A DNA stretch of 64,000 nt from Clostridia bacterium (GTDB lineage Bacteria; Bacillota; Clostridia; Lachnospirales; Anaerotignaceae): assembly GCA_022651385.1 (NCBI GenBank), contig JALCQR010000006.1, forward strand, positions 1-64,000. Direction: 5' to 3'. Positions 53,597 to 63,350 of this stretch are shown piece after piece; position 1 is the stretch's first letter; the number at the start of each line of letters is the position of its first letter. A program made the translations under genes and the position numbers. The notes under the pieces are model-generated. The model made no database searches, was not told the DNA's origin, and worked only from the letters and a program-made list of their open reading frames with translations.

Positions 53597-56470
53597 TTAT
53601 CTTGGAATTTCCTCCATTACAAATGCTTCAAGAACATCGCCTTCCTTGATATCGTTGAATTTATTTAAAACGATACCGCAGTCATAGCCCTTATTTACTT
53701 CTTTTGCATCATCTTTAAAACGCTTAAGACTGTTTAATTCTCCTTCATATACTACAACTCCGTCACGTACAACTCTTGCTTTGCTGTTTCTTGTAAATTT
53801 ACCGTCTGTAACATAACTTCCGCATATTGTACCAACGCCGGAAGCCTTATAAAGCTGGCGTACTTCAGCATGGCCTATAACTTTTTCTTCGTATACAGGA
53901 TCAAGCATTCCTTTCATCGCAGAGCTTATATCTTCAATTGCATTGTAAATCACTCTGTAAAGACGCACATCAACTTTTTCCGTTTCGGCAAAAGTTTTTG
54001 CGGCAGGCTCCGGACGGACATTAAAGCCTATAATTATTGCATTTGAGGCACTGGCAAGCATTACGTCCGATTCAGTTATAGTCCCAACGCCGCCGTGAAT
54101 TACACGAACACGTACTTCATCATTTGAAAGTTTTTCAAGACTTTGTTTAACAGCTTCCACTGAGCCCTGAACATCTGCCTTTACCACAAGACTAAGTTCT
54201 TTAACATTTCCGTTTTGTATCTGTGTAAACAAATCATCAAGAGATACCTTTTGAGGCGTATTTTTAATAAGATCCGTTTTATTCTTTGCTATAACACTTT
54301 CAGCAACCTGTCTTGCCTGTTTTTCATTTTCCGCAACATAAAATGTATCTCCGGCAGACGGAACTTCCGAAAGACCAAGTATTTCAACAGGTGTAGAAGG
54401 TCCGGCTTTTTTTACACGTTTTCCCTTGTCGTCCATCATAGCTCTTATTTTGCCAAATGCCGCTCCCGCAACAACAGGGTCGCCTACATTAAGCGTTCCG
54501 TCCTGAACAAGAACAGTGGCTACAGGTCCGCGTCCTTTGTCAAGCTGGGCTTCAATAATTGCACCCCTTGCTTTCTTATTAGGATTTGCCTTAAGTTCTT
54601 TCATTTCAGCAGTCAGTGTTATCATTTCAAGCAGAGTGTCAATTCCTGTTTTCTTTACGGCCGATACAGGAACACATATGGCATCTCCGCCCCAATCTTC
54701 TGCCGTTATTCCATATTCAATAAGCTCCTGCTTTACTCTCTCTGGATTTGCTCCCGGCTTATCCATTTTATTTATTGCAACAATTATATCAACTCCGGCA
54801 GCTTTTGCGTGGTTTATAGCCTCAACTGTCTGAGGCATTACTCCGTCGTCGGCAGCCACAACAAGAACGGCTATATCCGTTACCTGAGCACCTCTCATAC
54901 GCATAGCTGTAAAGGCCTCGTGTCCCGGTGTATCAAGAAATGTTATAGGTTTTCCTTTAATCTGTACCGTATAAGCACCTATATGCTGAGTAATTCCTCC
55001 TGCTTCACCGCTTGTAACATGGCTGTGTCTTATAGCGTCAAGCAATGATGTCTTACCATGGTCTACATGTCCCATAACCACAACTACAGGCGGTCTCTCT
55101 TTAAGATCTTTTTCATCATCAGGTTCTTCGTTAAAAACTTGTTCAAATATGTCTTTTTCTTCCTCAAGCTCAAGCATACAATTGAATTTTTCAGCTATTT
55201 CCGACGCTGTATCAAAATCAACTGTAGAGTTTGGAGTCATAACTTTGCCTTCAAGGAAAAGCGTTTTTACAACATCTGCATTTTTCTTTCCCATTTTTTC
55301 TGCAAGCTCAGCAATAGTAAGCTCTGAAGGCACCTTTATTATTTTAAGTTCATCTTCTTCCGGTTCTGTTTTCTTAACTTCCACTGTCTGCTCCACTGAT
55401 TTATTTTTCTGATTTTTATAGTTTTTATTCTTGTTCTTGTTACTTTTGCTGTTGTTTGTATAATTAAAGTTTCCGTTTTTCACGTTGCTCTTATTCTTTT
55501 GGCTGTTATTTTTACTTTGAAATGAGTTGTTTTTGTTGCCTGTGTTACCGCTTTTATTTTGAACAGCATTGCTTCTGTAGCTATTTGTGTTGCTGTTTTT
55601 GTTTTGAGCCGAAATATTTTTGCTAGAATTGTTATTTACATTATTATTGTTTCTATTTTGAACCGCATTGTTTCTATTGGCGTTTGTATTGCTGGTATTT
55701 CTATTTTGAGCCGCATTGTTTCTATTAGTATTGGTGTTTCTATTGCTGGTGTTTGTATTTTGAGCCACATTGTTTCTATTGGTGTTTGTGTTGCTGGTGT
55801 TTCTATTTTGAGCCACATTATTTCTATTGGTGTTTGTGTTGCTGGCGTTTCTATTTTGAACCACGTTATTTCTATTGGTGTTTGTATTGCTGGTGTTTCT
55901 ATTTTGAGCCACATTGTTTCTATTGGTGTTTGTATTGCTATTGTTTTTATTTTGAACTACATTGTTTCTATTGGTGTATGTGTTGCTGGTGTTTCTATTT
56001 TGAACTACGTTATTTCTATTGGTGTTTGTATTGCTGGTGTTTTTATTTTGAGCCGAAATATTTGTATATGTCTTTGACGAATTATTTGTATTGTTCTGCT
56101 TTTGCTGGACATTATTTTTATTATATTGAATATTTCTGCTTTTTTGATTTTTATCATTCCTATTGTCTTGTCTTTTATCTTGCAGCTGAGGATTTTGATA
56201 TTCCTCGCTTTTTATACTGCTTTTGGCATTATCCGTTTTATTTGTACGCTTATTTCCACCTGTATCGGATTTATTTATCTTCTTTTCATCTGATTTGTCA
56301 GACAAGTTTTTAGATATAAAAACATTTCTGATTTTTTGTGCTGTATCCTCATCAACCGTACTTGCAGCCGCTTTAATTGTAATTCCAAGCTCCGCCGCCG
56401 ATTTTTCTATAATAACTTTTGACGCTACGTTTAGTTCCTTTGATAATTCATATATTCTGATTTTAGCCAA
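53597..56470 (-). CDS. infB: Translation initiation factor IF-2 with an expanded Asn-rich repeat region, TTG start
   Basis: Initiator-tRNA-binding GTPase. N-terminal IF2_N helix ([13 protein letters not shown]), then a disordered Asn-rich segment of about 300 residues, then a second IF2_N domain near 380-450, then the GTPase with GHVDHGKT (near 467), DTPGHEAFT and NKMD, and the C-terminal domains. Total 957 residues, long for the family; the excess is in the repeat region at 55625-56062. The TTG at 56470 is chosen because GGAGGTG precedes it by 7 nt and it yields the usual MAKIR start; a GTG 9 nt earlier lies in the ribosome site. Confidence 0.96.
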   Translation of the reverse strand: MAKIRIYELSKELNVASKVIIEKSAAELGITIKAAASTVDEDTAQKIRNVFISKNLSDKSDEKKINKSDTGGNKRTNKTDNAKSSIKSEEYQNPQLQDKRQDNRNDKNQKSRNIQYNKNNVQQKQNNTNNSSKTYTNISAQNKNTSNTNTNRNNVVQNRNTSNTYTNRNNVVQNKNNSNTNTNRNNVAQNRNTSNTNTNRNNVVQNRNASNTNTNRNNVAQNRNTSNTNTNRNNVAQNTNTSNRNTNTNRNNAAQNRNTSNTNANRNNAVQNRNNNNVNNNSSKNISAQNKNSNTNSYRSNAVQNKSGNTGNKNNSFQSKNNSQKNKSNVKNGNFNYTNNSKSNKNKNKNYKNQKNKSVEQTVEVKKTEPEEDELKIIKVPSELTIAELAEKMGKKNADVVKTLFLEGKVMTPNSTVDFDTASEIAEKFNCMLELEEEKDIFEQVFNEEPDDEKDLKERPPVVVVMGHVDHGKTSLLDAIRHSHVTSGEAGGITQHIGAYTVQIKGKPITFLDTPGHEAFTAMRMRGAQVTDIAVLVVAADDGVMPQTVEAINHAKAAGVDIIVAINKMDKPGANPERVKQELIEYGITAEDWGGDAICVPVSAVKKTGIDTLLEMITLTAEMKELKANPNKKARGAIIEAQLDKGRGPVATVLVQDGTLNVGDPVVAGAAFGKIRAMMDDKGKRVKKAGPSTPVEILGLSEVPSAGDTFYVAENEKQARQVAESVIAKNKTDLIKNTPQKVSLDDLFTQIQNGNVKELSLVVKADVQGSVEAVKQSLEKLSNDEVRVRVIHGGVGTITESDVMLASASNAIIIGFNVRPEPAAKTFAETEKVDVRLYRVIYNAIEDISSAMKGMLDPVYEEKVIGHAEVRQLYKASGVGTICGSYVTDGKFTRNSKARVVRDGVVVYEGELNSLKRFKDDAKEVNKGYDCGIVLNKFNDIKEGDVLEAFVMEEIPR
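55625..56062 (-). repeat. 48-bp tandem repeats within infB
   Basis: About eight copies of a 16-residue unit of the form [16 protein letters not shown] (with VA, AA or AV variants) lie end to end, one of them extended by two residues. The DNA units are highly alike, so the array probably changes length by slippage or recombination. The reading frame is kept because 48 is a multiple of three. Confidence 0.9.
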
Positions 56471-56505
56471 AGGCTCCACCTCCTGTTTAAATGGATATCC
56501 GCTTA

Positions 56506-56817
56506 TTATTTCTCATCCAGAAGCTTTTTCAGCTGAGCGGCAAATCCATCATCAGTTACCGCTATTACTGAACGCATATCCTTTCCAATAGCCTTTCCCA
56601 ATTCTTCTTTAGTTCCCGTTTTCAATATTTCACAGCCATAAAACTTAGCTGAATTAGTAAATTTCTTCTCTGTATTTTTTGATACATCTTCCGCAAGAAT
56701 AATAAGTTTAGCCTTTTTGTCTTTAACAGCGTTTTCACATGACAATTCTCCAGAAACCAATTTGCCTGCCTTCTGACACAAACCCATCATTGACATTAAC
56801 TTATTTATTTTCTGCAT
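56506..56817 (-). CDS. ylxQ: L7Ae-family ribosomal/RNA-binding protein (YlxQ)
   Basis: A 103-residue K-turn RNA-binding protein, homologous to eukaryotic L7Ae/L30e and also called RplGA. The [13 protein letters not shown] and [12 protein letters not shown] motifs are typical. The ATG at 56817 follows AAAGGAA; a 57-residue extension runs antiparallel to the ylxR frame and has no similarity. It overlaps ylxR by 17 nt. Confidence 0.9.
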   Translation of the reverse strand: MQKINKLMSMMGLCQKAGKLVSGELSCENAVKDKKAKLIILAEDVSKNTEKKFTNSAKFYGCEILKTGTKEELGKAIGKDMRSVIAVTDDGFAAQLKKLLDEK

Positions 56818-57076
56818 CGGAAAGTTCCTTTCTAAGTTTTTCATAAACATCTTGAGGCACCGGCGATTTAAAACTTCTTTCAAGCCCTTTTGATTTTTGT
56901 GCTTTTTCAAGACATTCAAGATTTGGGCAAATATACGCGCCTCTTCCCGGTTTTTTGCCTGTGAAATCCAAGCTGTATTCACCTTCATCGCTGCGAACTA
57001 TTCTGATTAATTGTCTTTTGTCCTTCATTTCCTGACATCCCGTACATTTTCTAAGAGGGATTCTTTTTGTTTTCAT
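56801..57076 (-). CDS. ylxR: YlxR family RNA-binding protein (DUF448)
   Basis: A 91-residue protein of the nusA-infB operon. It has the RKCTGCQEM zinc-finger-like motif and the KKPGRGAYIC segment of DUF448. Its role, reported as RNase P or transcription linked, is not settled. Start ATG is preceded by GGAGGGG. Confidence 0.9.
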   Translation of the reverse strand: MKTKRIPLRKCTGCQEMKDKRQLIRIVRSDEGEYSLDFTGKKPGRGAYICPNLECLEKAQKSKGLERSFKSPVPQDVYEKLRKELSDAENK

Positions 57077-57096
57077 ATCTTCCCCTCCAATCTATA

Positions 57097-58317
57097 TCAG
57101 TCATCAGAAGTATTAATATCTTCCGTTTTATCATCGTTATTTATTTCTGAATGTTCTTCGGATTCAGTTGTTTTTTCTGTTTTTAAAGTTTCAATGGATT
57201 CATTATCGGTCTGTGTATCGTCATCCGATGTATCCGCCATTGGGACATCTTCAAGAAATCCTGTTTCAGCAGCCTGAGTCTCACTTTTTATATCTATTCT
57301 CCAGCCTGTTAATTTAGCCGAAAGTCTGGCATTTTGGCCTTCACGTCCTATCGCAAGCGAAAGCTGATGGTCCGGCACAACAATTTTTGCGCTTTTTTCA
57401 GGCTCATTAAGCTTTACTGCAATTACCTTTGATGGGCTTAATGCGGATGCGATAAATTCTTTCGGATCTTCATTCCATGTAATTATATCAATTTTTTCAC
57501 CATGAAGTTCATTTACTATCACATTTACTCTGTAGCCATTCTGACCGACACATGCACCCACAGCATCTACATTCTGATTCTTTGAATACACGGCAATCTT
57601 GCTTCTTGAACCGGCCTCACGCGCAATGCTTTTTATTTCAACTGTTCCGTCATGTACTTCAGGCACTTCCTGCTCAAAAAGACGCTTTACAAGCTCAGGA
57701 TGAGTTCTCGAAACAAAAATCTGCGGTCCCTTCGTTGTCTGTTTAACCTCAAGTACATAAACTTTTATTCTGTCTCCAAAATTATATTGTTCTCCGGCAA
57801 TCTGCTCGTTTGGAAGAAGCAAAGCATCTATTCTCCCAAGCTGTACTATGACATTTCTCTTTTCATGCCTTTGTACTATTCCTGTAATAATGTCTTTTTC
57901 TTTTGTTATATACTGATTATAAAGTATGTCTCTTTCAGCTTCTCTGAATTTTTGTACAACAACCTGTTTTGCAGTCTGAGCTGATATTCTTCCAAAATTT
58001 TTAGGTGTAATTACTTCATTATAAATATCACCGACTTTGTATTTACTGTCAAGAATCTGTACCTCTAAAAGAGAAATCTGAAGTGCAGGGTCCTCAACAT
58101 GCTCAACTACTTCTTTTTGAGCATATACTGCTACATCTCCGGTTTCCCTGTTTATTTCAACCTTTATATTCTGCGATGTTCCAAAATTTTTCTTGCATGC
58201 CGATATTAATGAAGCCTCTATTGCTTCAAAAATTACTTCCTTATCTATGCCCTTTTCTTTTTCAATAAGGTTGAGAGCTTCAACAAACTCAGCCTTATCA
58301 AAACCAGTCTTTGCCAT
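57097..58317 (-). CDS. nusA: Transcription termination/antitermination protein NusA
   Basis: Binds RNA polymerase and nascent RNA at pauses and terminators. An N-terminal domain, an S1 domain near 135-200, and KH domains with VGQNGYRVN and GREGQNARLSAKL are visible. After about residue 350 comes an acidic, low-complexity tail rich in Asp, Glu and Thr, longer than in Bacillus. Length 406. The ATG follows AAAGGAGGAATGACGAAAA. Confidence 0.96.
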   Translation of the reverse strand: MAKTGFDKAEFVEALNLIEKEKGIDKEVIFEAIEASLISACKKNFGTSQNIKVEINRETGDVAVYAQKEVVEHVEDPALQISLLEVQILDSKYKVGDIYNEVITPKNFGRISAQTAKQVVVQKFREAERDILYNQYITKEKDIITGIVQRHEKRNVIVQLGRIDALLLPNEQIAGEQYNFGDRIKVYVLEVKQTTKGPQIFVSRTHPELVKRLFEQEVPEVHDGTVEIKSIAREAGSRSKIAVYSKNQNVDAVGACVGQNGYRVNVIVNELHGEKIDIITWNEDPKEFIASALSPSKVIAVKLNEPEKSAKIVVPDHQLSLAIGREGQNARLSAKLTGWRIDIKSETQAAETGFLEDVPMADTSDDDTQTDNESIETLKTEKTTESEEHSEINNDDKTEDINTSDD

Positions 58318-58334
58318 TTTTCGTCATTCCTCCT

Positions 58335-58799
58335 TTAAAAAACAACAGCCAGCCGCACAGATGCTACACTTTTTTGCTCAAATGATATCTCTCCGTCTTC
58401 ACTTAAAATTACAATATTACCATCAACGAGACCTTTTAATTCACCTTGATATTCTTTTTTATTATCTTTTGGCTTATAAAGCTTAATATCTACAAGTCTT
58501 CCGGCATATTTCTCAAAATCACTGTCTTTTTTAAGGGGTTTGTCAAGTCCAGGAGAGCTTACCTCAAATATATATGCCTGTTCAACAGGATCTTTTTCAT
58601 CAAGCACTTTTTCAGCCTTTTTGCTAAAAAGTTCACAATCATCAATAGTTATGCCGCCTTCTTTATCGAGAAAAACTCTTAAATACCAATTTTGGCCTTC
58701 CTTTACAAACTCAATATTATCTATTTCAAAATACATATCATCTGCAATAGGTTTTATGAGTTTTTCAACTATACTTACAGTATTTCCGGCATTTGCCAT
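58335..58799 (-). CDS. rimP: Ribosome maturation factor RimP
   Basis: Assists 30S assembly. The N-terminal domain IEFVKEGQNWYLRVFLDKEGGI and the core motif YIFEVSSPGLDKPLKKDSDF are diagnostic, as is the C-terminal SH3-like strand. Length 154 is normal. It is the first gene of the operon, preceded by AGAGGAG; no strong promoter was identified directly upstream. Confidence 0.95.
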   Translation of the reverse strand: MANAGNTVSIVEKLIKPIADDMYFEIDNIEFVKEGQNWYLRVFLDKEGGITIDDCELFSKKAEKVLDEKDPVEQAYIFEVSSPGLDKPLKKDSDFEKYAGRLVDIKLYKPKDNKKEYQGELKGLVDGNIVILSEDGEISFEQKSVASVRLAVVF

Positions 58800-58867
58800 G
58801 ATATCACTCCTCTGTGCTAAAAAAGATTTTTTTTGGTGAAATTATCCAATAAAACGGTGCAAATAAA

Positions 58868-58900
58868 ATAAACAAAAGAGTGAGCAGAACGCTCACTCTT
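58868..58900 (-). terminator. Terminator of purA
   Basis: AAGAGTGAGC and GCTCACTCTT pair perfectly around a five-base loop, then TTTTGTTTATTTT on the minus strand. It lies about 120 nt after the purA stop and just upstream of the rimP operon. Confidence 0.75.
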
Positions 58901-59020
58901 AACCAGTTGCAACTATTTCAACATTTGTATTGTAGCATAATTTACATGTTAATGCAACATTTTTTCTATATATGGTTATAAAATCAATAAATGCTGCAAA
59001 AGAATAAATAATCAAACAAT

Positions 59021-60292
59021 TTATCTACACATAATTTCATGTCTCTTAGGTCCGTTTGAAACAATAGAGATATGGAATCCGAGTTCCTTTTCAATAAATT
59101 CTATATAGTTCTTACAATTTTCAGGAAGATCCTCATATTTTGTAATTCCTCTTATATCTGTTTTCCAGCCCGGAAGAACCTTCAAAACAGGTTTTGCTTT
59201 TTCAAGAAGCGGTGTAACAGGAAATTCCTTTGTTTCTTTGCCGTCTATTTCATAAGCAACGCACACAGGTATTTCATCAAGATAACTTAAAGCATCAACT
59301 ACCGTGAAAGCTATATCTGTTGTGCCCTGAAGCATACATCCATAACGTGCTGCAACACAGTCAAACCATCCCATTCTTCTCGGTCTGCCTGTTGTAGCTC
59401 CAAATTCTCCTGCGTCTCCGCCATTTAAACGAAGCTGCTGAGCTTCATCATCGAATATTTCACTTACAAAAGCACCGCCTCCAACGGCAGATGAGTATGC
59501 CTTTACAACAGTATATATTTTTTCAAAAGCTGTAGGCGGTATTCCTGCGCCAACTGTACCGAATCCCGCTAATGTTGAAGATGATGTGGTCATAGGATAT
59601 ATTCCATGGTCAGGATCTTTTAAAGCTCCAAGCTGACCTTCAAGAAGTATTTCCTTTCCGTCTTTTACTGCCTGATTAAGATATTCGGCAACATTTGCCA
59701 CATATGGCTCAACTATATCTTTATAGCCAATTACCTCATTAAAAATTTCCTCCGGATTTAAAAGCGGATGATGATAAAGGTGTTCAAGAAGCACATTTTT
59801 TATCTCACATGCCCTGGTAATTCTTTCCTTAAGAATTTCAGGATAGAAAAGATCGCAAATCTGTATGCCAAGCTTTGCGTATTTATCTGAGTAAAAAGGA
59901 GCTATACCGCTTTTTGTCGAACCGAATTTCTTGTCGCTCAGTCTGCCTTCCTCAAGTGTATCAAAAAGTATATGGTAAGGCATAAGAAGCTGAACCCTGT
60001 CAGAAATCATAATTTTAGGATTAAGTCCTGTTTTTTTAATTTCGTTTAATTCTTTTATAAAGTATGGAACATTGAAAGCAACACCGTTTCCTATTATGTT
60101 TACAGTGCTTTTGTTAAAAACACCGGATGGCATTTGATGAAGAGCATGTTTTCCATAGTCATTAATGATAGTATGTCCGGCATTGCTTCCGCCTTGAAAA
60201 CGAATTACAATATCTGCATTTTCAGCAAGCATGTCCGTTATTTTGCCTTTTCCTTCGTCACCCCAGCAGGAACCTACTATTGCTTTTACCAT
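59021..60292 (-). CDS. purA: Adenylosuccinate synthetase
   Basis: First committed step from IMP to AMP, using GTP. The N-terminal GSCWGDEGKGKITD (usually GxQWGDEGKGK, here Cys in place of Gln) and the GHT, TSSSTLAGFGTVG and TTGRPRRMGWFD motifs are present. The ATG at 60292 follows GGAG; a GTG three codons upstream lies inside the ribosome site. Length 423 is normal. It is monocistronic. Confidence 0.96.
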   Translation of the reverse strand: MVKAIVGSCWGDEGKGKITDMLAENADIVIRFQGGSNAGHTIINDYGKHALHQMPSGVFNKSTVNIIGNGVAFNVPYFIKELNEIKKTGLNPKIMISDRVQLLMPYHILFDTLEEGRLSDKKFGSTKSGIAPFYSDKYAKLGIQICDLFYPEILKERITRACEIKNVLLEHLYHHPLLNPEEIFNEVIGYKDIVEPYVANVAEYLNQAVKDGKEILLEGQLGALKDPDHGIYPMTTSSSTLAGFGTVGAGIPPTAFEKIYTVVKAYSSAVGGGAFVSEIFDDEAQQLRLNGGDAGEFGATTGRPRRMGWFDCVAARYGCMLQGTTDIAFTVVDALSYLDEIPVCVAYEIDGKETKEFPVTPLLEKAKPVLKVLPGWKTDIRGITKYEDLPENCKNYIEFIEKELGFHISIVSNGPKRHEIMCR

Positions 60293-60349
60293 TTGAATCA
60301 CTCCTGTAAAATAAATAAGTTTTTAAATTAAACAACTAATTACTTATAA

Positions 60350-60378
60350 AGTATATAATTTATTATGCCATAAGTAAA
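60350..60378 (-). promoter_or_regulatory. Probable sigma-A promoter of purA
   Basis: TTTACT (60378-60373), 17 nt, TATACT (60355-60350) on the minus strand. No recognisable purine operator was seen. Confidence 0.55.
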
Positions 60379-60423
60379 ATAAATACTTTTTATACTTGCT
60401 ATAAAATTATTATATATTACATT

Positions 60424-60460
60424 CAAAAAGCCGACATCTTCATCTGAAAATATCGGCTTT
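60424..60460 (-). terminator. Terminator of purC-purF-purB
   Basis: AAAGCCGA and TCGGCTTT pair with an additional AT/AT step around a loop, followed by TTTTTG on the minus strand. Confidence 0.75.
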
Positions 60461-60463
60461 CAA

Positions 60464-61897
60464 TTATATTCTTATATCTTCTGCTTTTTCAACAATTAGA
60501 TTTTTATTTTTTTCAAGTATTGGTTTAACAATATCTGTAATAAATTCTTCAGTCTGCTGAGGCGCACGTCCCACAAAATTTTTAGCGTCCATTATAGAAT
60601 TAAGGTCGTCTATCGTAAGCCCAAACATAGGGTCTGCGGCTATTCTTTCAAGAAGGTCGTTTTTCTTGCCTTCGGTTTTAACCACTTTGCCGGCAGCCAT
60701 TGAATGCTGTCTTATTCTCTCATGAAGTTCCTGACGGTTTCCGCCTCTTTTTACAGCGTCCATCATTATGTTTTCAGTTGCCATAAAAGGAAGCTCATTG
60801 TTAAGGTGCTGCTCAATTACCTTTGGATACACAACAATTCCGTCTATAACATTTCTGTAAATAGAAAGTATGGCGTCAACGCTTAAAAACGCCTCCGGAA
60901 TACTTATTCTTTTGTTTGCAGAATCATCCAGTGTTCTTTCAAACCACTGTGTAGAAGCAGTTATTGCCGGATTTAATGAATCGGCAATAACATATCTGGC
61001 AAGTGAGCCCATTCTTTCACATCTCATGGGATTTCTCTTATAAGCCATTGCCGATGAACCTATCTGGTTTTTCTCAAAAGGCTCCTCAACTTCTTTTAGA
61101 TGCTGCAAAAGACGTACATCATTGCTGAATTTGTATGCACTTTGTGCCACACCTGCAAGTACATTAAGCATCTGAGAATCAAGCTTTCTCGGATATGTCT
61201 GGCCTGAAACTGCAAAACACTTGCCAAATCCCATTTTTTCAGCAATCATAGGGTCTATCTTTTTGACTTTTTCATGGTCTCCGTCAAAAAGCTCAAGAAA
61301 ACTTGCCTGTGTGCCTGTTGTACCTTTTGAGCCGAGAAGTTTTGCTTTAGAAAGCTGATGATCAATGTCTTCAAGGTCCATTACGAGGTCTTGTATCCAT
61401 AATGTAGCCCTTTTTCCTACAGTTGTAGGCTGTGCAGGCTGAAAATGAGTAAATCCAAGAGTAGGTAAATCTTTATATTTAACAGCGAACTTTGAAAGCT
61501 CGTTAATTACGTTTACCACTTCTTTTTTTATAAGCTTAAGTGCTTCAGTCATTATTATAATATCGGTATTGTCACCCACATAACAGCTTGTGGCTCCAAG
61601 ATGTATTATAGGCATTGCGCTTTTTGCCTGCATGCCGAATGCATAAACATGACTCATAACATCATGACGCACAATTTTTTCTCTTGCCTCAGCTACGTCA
61701 TAATTTATGTCGTCCTGATATTTTTTCATTTCATCTATTTGTTCCTGAGTGATGTTAAGGCCAAGCTCTTTTTCGGTTTCCGCAAGCGCTATCCATAGCT
61801 TTCTCCAAGTTTTGAACTTATAGTCAGGCGAGAAAAGATAGCTCATTTCCTCACTAGCATATCGTGAATTTAGGGGGTTTTCGTATTTCGACCTCAT
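60464..61897 (-). CDS. purB: Adenylosuccinate lyase
   Basis: Splits fumarate from SAICAR and from adenylosuccinate. The superfamily signature SSAMAYKRNPMR lies near residue 280, and the TTVGKRATLW and LGATSCYVGDNTD blocks are present. The ATG at 61897 is preceded by AGGAGGACATTGAAA. It overlaps the end of purF by 44 nt, so the two stops and starts are interlocked. Length 477 is normal for the larger form. Confidence 0.96.
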   Translation of the reverse strand: MRSKYENPLNSRYASEEMSYLFSPDYKFKTWRKLWIALAETEKELGLNITQEQIDEMKKYQDDINYDVAEAREKIVRHDVMSHVYAFGMQAKSAMPIIHLGATSCYVGDNTDIIIMTEALKLIKKEVVNVINELSKFAVKYKDLPTLGFTHFQPAQPTTVGKRATLWIQDLVMDLEDIDHQLSKAKLLGSKGTTGTQASFLELFDGDHEKVKKIDPMIAEKMGFGKCFAVSGQTYPRKLDSQMLNVLAGVAQSAYKFSNDVRLLQHLKEVEEPFEKNQIGSSAMAYKRNPMRCERMGSLARYVIADSLNPAITASTQWFERTLDDSANKRISIPEAFLSVDAILSIYRNVIDGIVVYPKVIEQHLNNELPFMATENIMMDAVKRGGNRQELHERIRQHSMAAGKVVKTEGKKNDLLERIAADPMFGLTIDDLNSIMDAKNFVGRAPQQTEEFITDIVKPILEKNKNLIVEKAEDIRI

Positions 61898-63350
61898 TTT
61901 CAATGTCCTCCTGTTCGTGTTTCGGTATCGGCGTAGGATAATTGCCTGAAAAGCATGCGTCACAAAATCCGATATTTTTTCCAAGTGTTAATTTTTGAAG
62001 CTTGTCAATTCCAAGATAGCCGAGGCTGTCCAGTCCGGACACTTTAGCTATCTCGTCTATGTTGTACCTGCATGCTATAAGTTTATCCCTGCTTGGTACA
62101 TCCGTTCCATAATAACACGGCCATCTGAAAGGCGGTGAACTGACACGCATATGAACTTCTTTTGCTCCGGCATTATGAAGTATTTCAACAAGACGTGCTA
62201 TAGTCGTTCCTCTTACTATGGAATCGTCTACCATAACTACTCTTTTGCCTTCCACAGCGCTTTTAAGAGCATTGAGTTTAATTTTCACTCCGTCCTCTCT
62301 TGCCGACTGTGTCGGAGCTATGAATGTACGTCCTATATATCTGTTTTTAACAAGTCCTTTTCCGTATGGTATTCCGCTTTGTTCTGCATATCCTATAGCT
62401 GCATCCATTCCGCTGTCCGGCACACCTATTACAAGGTCTGCATCAACAGGATGCTCAATTGCAAGCTGGCGTCCGGCTTCTTTTCTGGACTCATAAACAC
62501 TTATTCCCTCTATAAAGCTGTCCGGACGGGCAAAGTAAATAAGCTCAAATATACAAAGTGCTCTCTTTTTCTTTCCGCAGTGTGTTTTTATTGAGCGAAG
62601 CCCGTTTTCGTCAATTACAACTATTTCTCCCGGCTCAACATCTCTTATATATTTTGCACCTACAGCGTCAAGAGCACATGTCTCAGATGACAATATATAG
62701 CTTTTTCCTCTTTTTCCAATAACAAGAGGACGTATTCCCTGAGGGTCACGGCAACCAATAAGCTTCTTGGGACTCATTACAATAAGCGCATATGAACCTA
62801 CAACTATATCCATCATTTTGCTTACAGCATCTTCAACAGACGGATTTTTTACTCTTTCACGGGCAATAACATATGCAAGAACTTCCGAATCAATAGTTGT
62901 CTGGAAAATATAGCCTTCATTTTCAAATTTTTCTCTAAGCTCAAAAGCATTTGTAAGATTGCCGTTATGGCTGATTGTAAGGGCACCTTTAATATAACGC
63001 GAAACAAGGGGCTGTGCGTTTTGTCTAAAGCTTCCCCCTGCCGTAGAATAGCGGACATGACCTACAGCAATTTTGCCCGTAAGCTCATTTAATATATCGG
63101 AATTAAATACGCTTGATACAAGGCCCATATCCTTATATTGTTTTACAGTAGTGTCATCCGTAACCGCTATGCCGCAGCTTTCCTGACCTCTGTGCTGGAG
63201 TGAAAAAAGTCCGTAATACACTACTCTGCCGCTGTCAATATCGTCATTATTGTAAATGCCGAAAACACCGCATTCTTCTTTAAGTTCGTCTTCCTCGGAA
63301 TATGGTGCAAATTCAGTTGTATCAGTTGTGTATACTTTTTTTTCAATCAT
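61854..63350 (-). CDS. purF: Amidophosphoribosyltransferase
   Basis: First committed step of purine synthesis. A 26-residue propeptide precedes the catalytic Cys27 (EECGVFGIY). The glutaminase domain is followed by the PRPP loop [13 protein letters not shown], and the conserved [11 protein letters not shown] near the C-terminus holds cysteines of the [4Fe-4S] type seen in Bacillus. The ATG at 63350 forms an ATGA overlap with the purC stop and has GAAGGA upstream. Length 498. Confidence 0.96.
   Translation of the reverse strand: MIEKKVYTTDTTEFAPYSEEDELKEECGVFGIYNNDDIDSGRVVYYGLFSLQHRGQESCGIAVTDDTTVKQYKDMGLVSSVFNSDILNELTGKIAVGHVRYSTAGGSFRQNAQPLVSRYIKGALTISHNGNLTNAFELREKFENEGYIFQTTIDSEVLAYVIARERVKNPSVEDAVSKMMDIVVGSYALIVMSPKKLIGCRDPQGIRPLVIGKRGKSYILSSETCALDAVGAKYIRDVEPGEIVVIDENGLRSIKTHCGKKKRALCIFELIYFARPDSFIEGISVYESRKEAGRQLAIEHPVDADLVIGVPDSGMDAAIGYAEQSGIPYGKGLVKNRYIGRTFIAPTQSAREDGVKIKLNALKSAVEGKRVVMVDDSIVRGTTIARLVEILHNAGAKEVHMRVSSPPFRWPCYYGTDVPSRDKLIACRYNIDEIAKVSGLDSLGYLGIDKLQKLTLGKNIGFCDACFSGNYPTPIPKHEQEDIENEVEIRKPPKFTIC

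Noticed and set aside
55625-56062. Tandem repeats considered as a CRISPR array
   Set aside because: The units are contiguous, have no unique spacers, and keep a coding frame inside infB.
55559-56313. Long open frames on the plus strand rich in Ile/Val/Cys/Tyr across the infB repeats
   Set aside because: They are antisense shadows of the 48-bp tandem array; the periodic peptides follow only from the repeat, and no ribosome site or promoter is present.
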